Source: Syntrophaceae bacterium UBA4778
GTDB taxonomy: Bacteria > Desulfobacterota > Syntrophia > Syntrophales > UBA4778
Reading direction: 5' to 3'
NCBI GenBank assembly: GCA_002403175.1
Contig: DHHG01000045.1
Coordinates: 1 to 8,115, forward strand
DNA: 8,115 bases
This document shows, piece after piece, positions 5,228-8,115 of this stretch. Made by a program: the position numbers and the translations under genes. The first letter of the stretch is position 1, and every line of letters begins with the position of its first letter. The notes under the pieces were generated by a model, which was not told where the DNA came from, did not search any database, and saw nothing but the letters and a program-made list of their open reading frames with translations.

Positions 5228-7495
5228 CTAATTACATGCCGAAATGACCTGACTGCATTCTGTGTTCAAGGGCACTATTTCACTTAATTCAAAGATACCC
5301 TCAGGATCCAGAATCAAACCGACATTGCCATCCCCGAGAATAGCACCTCCGGAAACACCTTTTACCAATTTCAGACTCTCGCCCAGACCCTTGATAACAA
5401 CTTCCTCTTTACCTAAAATGTCATCCACGAGCAGACATTTCGAACGGCCTTCGCCATCAAGAACGACAACAATCGCATCCCAAGGATCTTTATGATCGGG
5501 CGTAATTCCGAATAAATCATAAAGCCGAATAAGAGGCATCAATTGGCCTCTCACATTGATCAGTTCTCCCTTTTTGGCAACACTGCTGTATGCATCCGGA
5601 GTGATACGCAGCAATTGGCGAATAGCTGTAGTCGGAATAATGTAACGTTCCTCTCCGACACGGACGATCATGCCATCGATGATGGCCATGGTCAGCGGAA
5701 AACTGGTTACAAAAGTGGTACCATTGCCGGGAGCCGTTTCGATTTCAACTTTCCCTCTCAGTTTGTCAATTGCCTGCTTGACTACATCCATGCCGACCCC
5801 GCGGCCAGATACGTCCGTAACCTTTTCCGCTGTCGATAATCCCGGCAAAAAAATCAACTTATAGATATCCTGATCAGACAGATTTTCTTGCGAATCGATA
5901 ATTCCATTTTTCACGGCTTTATCCAGAATTTTTTCTTTGCTCAAGCCTCTTCCGTTATCTCCGATTTCAATTACAATATGTCCGCCTTTATGATAGGCCT
6001 TCAGCTGGATAAGTCCCGCTTCAGGCTTTCCGAGCTTAACCCTTTCCTGGGGAATTTCTATACCATGGTCAACGGCATTGCGAATCAAATGCACCAGTGG
6101 GTTATAGATTTCTTCAACCATATTACGATCAATCTCCGTGTCCTCTCCGACCAGCTCGATATTGACTGTCTTTCCTGCTGCCTTCGACAGATCACGCACA
6201 AGTCTTGACATCCTTTGAAAGGTCTGTTTTATCGGAATCATTCGCAGGCTCATGGACAATCTTTGGAGCTCTGAAGTGATCGTCCCCAGTTGTGATATGT
6301 CTCTAAAAAATTTTCTCTCCTTGTTCCCCTGAACAATCGGACTCTGCCTGATCATGGATTGAGTTATTACGAGCTCCCCGACCATGTTGACCAGGTCATC
6401 CAATTTTCTCGTATCAACCCGAATAGATCCGGCATCGCTGATTTGAGTGCTTTGTTTTCTCAAAGCCTGTGATATCTGTTTGGGCGTAACTTTCCCGTCT
6501 TCGATGAGCGCCTCTCCTATTTTTTTGGGCGGAAATCCCTGAGAGGCTCCTTTGAGTGCTTCAACCAATTCTTCTTTCCTTAAAATTCCCTCATCGACCA
6601 GAATTTCACCCAACTTTTTTGCTTCCGGTTTTTGAGCTGGCGTTTCTGATTCCTTTTCTATTTTTGCCAATCTCGCTTCGAACTCGTTCAGATCAATCGT
6701 AATCGGTTCGGCAAATCTGCCCTCCATTCTGGTTTTGATCTCGCCTATCATGAGTTTCAGGGCATCAGCACCGTCGAGAATAATATCGATAAGACCGGTT
6801 GAAACGCTCCACTCATCATTGCGGACCTTGTCGAGCGCATTCTCCAGGCTATGAGAGAGGTCACGGATTTTTTCTAGATTCAGGAATCCGGCAACTCCCT
6901 TTATCGAATGAAACGGTCTGAAAATCGCATTAACAACTTCCTTGTCATCCGGATTCTGTTCCAGATTCAATATGTTGACTTCTATTTCATTGATATATTC
7001 AAGTGCCTCAATAATGAAATCTTTCAGGAGTGATTCGTCCTGAGATACTGATTCATCCGGCACAGACGCACTCTGCGGCGCTTCCGTTTTTTCTTCCGCA
7101 ACACAGGCAGCCTGCTCATCAGGACATTTCACTTCTGTAAAGATGTCTCCTTCAGAATCATTCGTGAAGCCGTTCATATCCTTATTATAGGAGCCGTTTC
7201 TTTGAAGATGACCGACAATATCCTGCATGAGTACCATACCTTTTTCGAAACGGGAAAAGGATTCACTTTGATCGGAAACAGTATCGCTGTCCAGGATGAG
7301 CTTTTCCAGCAATTTACTTAATTTTTCGGCAACCTGCCTCAATGGAAGCATTTCCGGTAATTCCGATTCCTTCACGATGCTTTCCAGCTCATTGAGGAAT
7401 TTCCCCGCTGTCATCACGTCAATAGATCTGTTCTCCAGGGAAAACATACTGGCAATCATGTCATCGATTTTAGCAATCATGAGATCAAGTTTCAT
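5228..7495 (-). CDS. cheA: Chemotaxis histidine kinase CheA with tandem MshEN-like insert
   Basis: CheA autophosphorylates under receptor control and passes phosphate to CheY and CheB. The protein has 755 residues; E. coli CheA has 654. A helical N-terminal extension (1-105) and an acidic linker (106-155) come first. The phosphotransfer domain (about 155-260) has its histidine at H196 (FRPFHSIKGVAGF). In place of a recognisable P2 domain there are two copies of a KLGE-type motif at 293-314 and 324-345. The dimerisation helices are at about 356-440. The ATPase domain (about 450-600) has an N box with N473, D476 and H477 (IRNAVDHGIE), G1 DNGRGL (513-518), G2 GRGVGMD (564-570) and NGTTF (591-595). 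The CheW-like P5 domain runs from about 605 to 740. All catalytic motifs are intact. The ATG lies one base after the cheB stop (TAAGATG), with AGGATGG (7502-7508) as ribosome site inside the end of cheB, so the two are translationally coupled. Confidence 0.95.
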   Translation of the reverse strand: MKLDLMIAKIDDMIASMFSLENRSIDVMTAGKFLNELESIVKESELPEMLPLRQVAEKLSKLLEKLILDSDTVSDQSESFSRFEKGMVLMQDIVGHLQRNGSYNKDMNGFTNDSEGDIFTEVKCPDEQAACVAEEKTEAPQSASVPDESVSQDESLLKDFIIEALEYINEIEVNILNLEQNPDDKEVVNAIFRPFHSIKGVAGFLNLEKIRDLSHSLENALDKVRNDEWSVSTGLIDIILDGADALKLMIGEIKTRMEGRFAEPITIDLNEFEARLAKIEKESETPAQKPEAKKLGEILVDEGILRKEELVEALKGASQGFPPKKIGEALIEDGKVTPKQISQALRKQSTQISDAGSIRVDTRKLDDLVNMVGELVITQSMIRQSPIVQGNKERKFFRDISQLGTITSELQRLSMSLRMIPIKQTFQRMSRLVRDLSKAAGKTVNIELVGEDTEIDRNMVEEIYNPLVHLIRNAVDHGIEIPQERVKLGKPEAGLIQLKAYHKGGHIVIEIGDNGRGLSKEKILDKAVKNGIIDSQENLSDQDIYKLIFLPGLSTAEKVTDVSGRGVGMDVVKQAIDKLRGKVEIETAPGNGTTFVTSFPLTMAIIDGMIVRVGEERYIIPTTAIRQLLRITPDAYSSVAKKGELINVRGQLMPLIRLYDLFGITPDHKDPWDAIVVVLDGEGRSKCLLVDDILGKEEVVIKGLGESLKLVKGVSGGAILGDGNVGLILDPEGIFELSEIVPLNTECSQVISACN

Positions 7496-7496
7496 C

Positions 7497-8115
<619 letters not shown>

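Overview
The window (about 8.1 kb, moderate GC with one AT-rich stretch near 2.6-2.9 kb) looks like chromosomal DNA of a motile, selenocysteine-using anaerobe. The best guess is a Desulfobacterota (former Deltaproteobacteria) member of the Syntrophus/Smithella/Geobacter type. This rests on a SelB elongation factor, a YhaM-type exoribonuclease, a CheX phosphatase beside CheY, and a CheA carrying a tandem KLGE-type insert. The assignment is inferred from gene content, not from a marker gene.

Layout. Bases 2-1492 (+) hold the 3' three quarters of selB, cut by the left edge. Bases 1650-2600 (+) hold a complete OB-fold plus HD-domain exoribonuclease of the YhaM family. An AT-rich intergenic region follows, with a sigma70-like promoter and two palindromes. 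It leads into an unrecognised 57-residue small protein (2889-3062, +) with a strong Shine-Dalgarno sequence. After a 141-bp gap holding a 10-bp tandem repeat comes a membrane-anchored PAS-GGDEF diguanylate cyclase (3204-4220, +).

The cyclase converges, with only 21 bp between stop codons, on a chemotaxis operon read on the minus strand in the order cheB (cut by the right edge), cheA, cheY, cheX. CheB removes methyl groups from chemoreceptors. CheA is the receptor-coupled kinase. CheY carries the phosphoryl signal to the flagellar motor. CheX dephosphorylates CheY-P. The CheY sequence is very close to the E. coli flagellar type, so a flagellar rather than a purely developmental pathway is likely.

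No clearly new multi-gene system is visible. The points most worth a second look are the tandem MshEN-like motifs inside CheA, which could bind cyclic di-GMP, next to a diguanylate cyclase gene; the HPt-like but histidine-less N-terminal extension of CheA; the cysteine-bearing PAS domain; and the orphan small ORF with its own promoter. No tRNA, rRNA, CRISPR array, insertion sequence or riboswitch was recognised.
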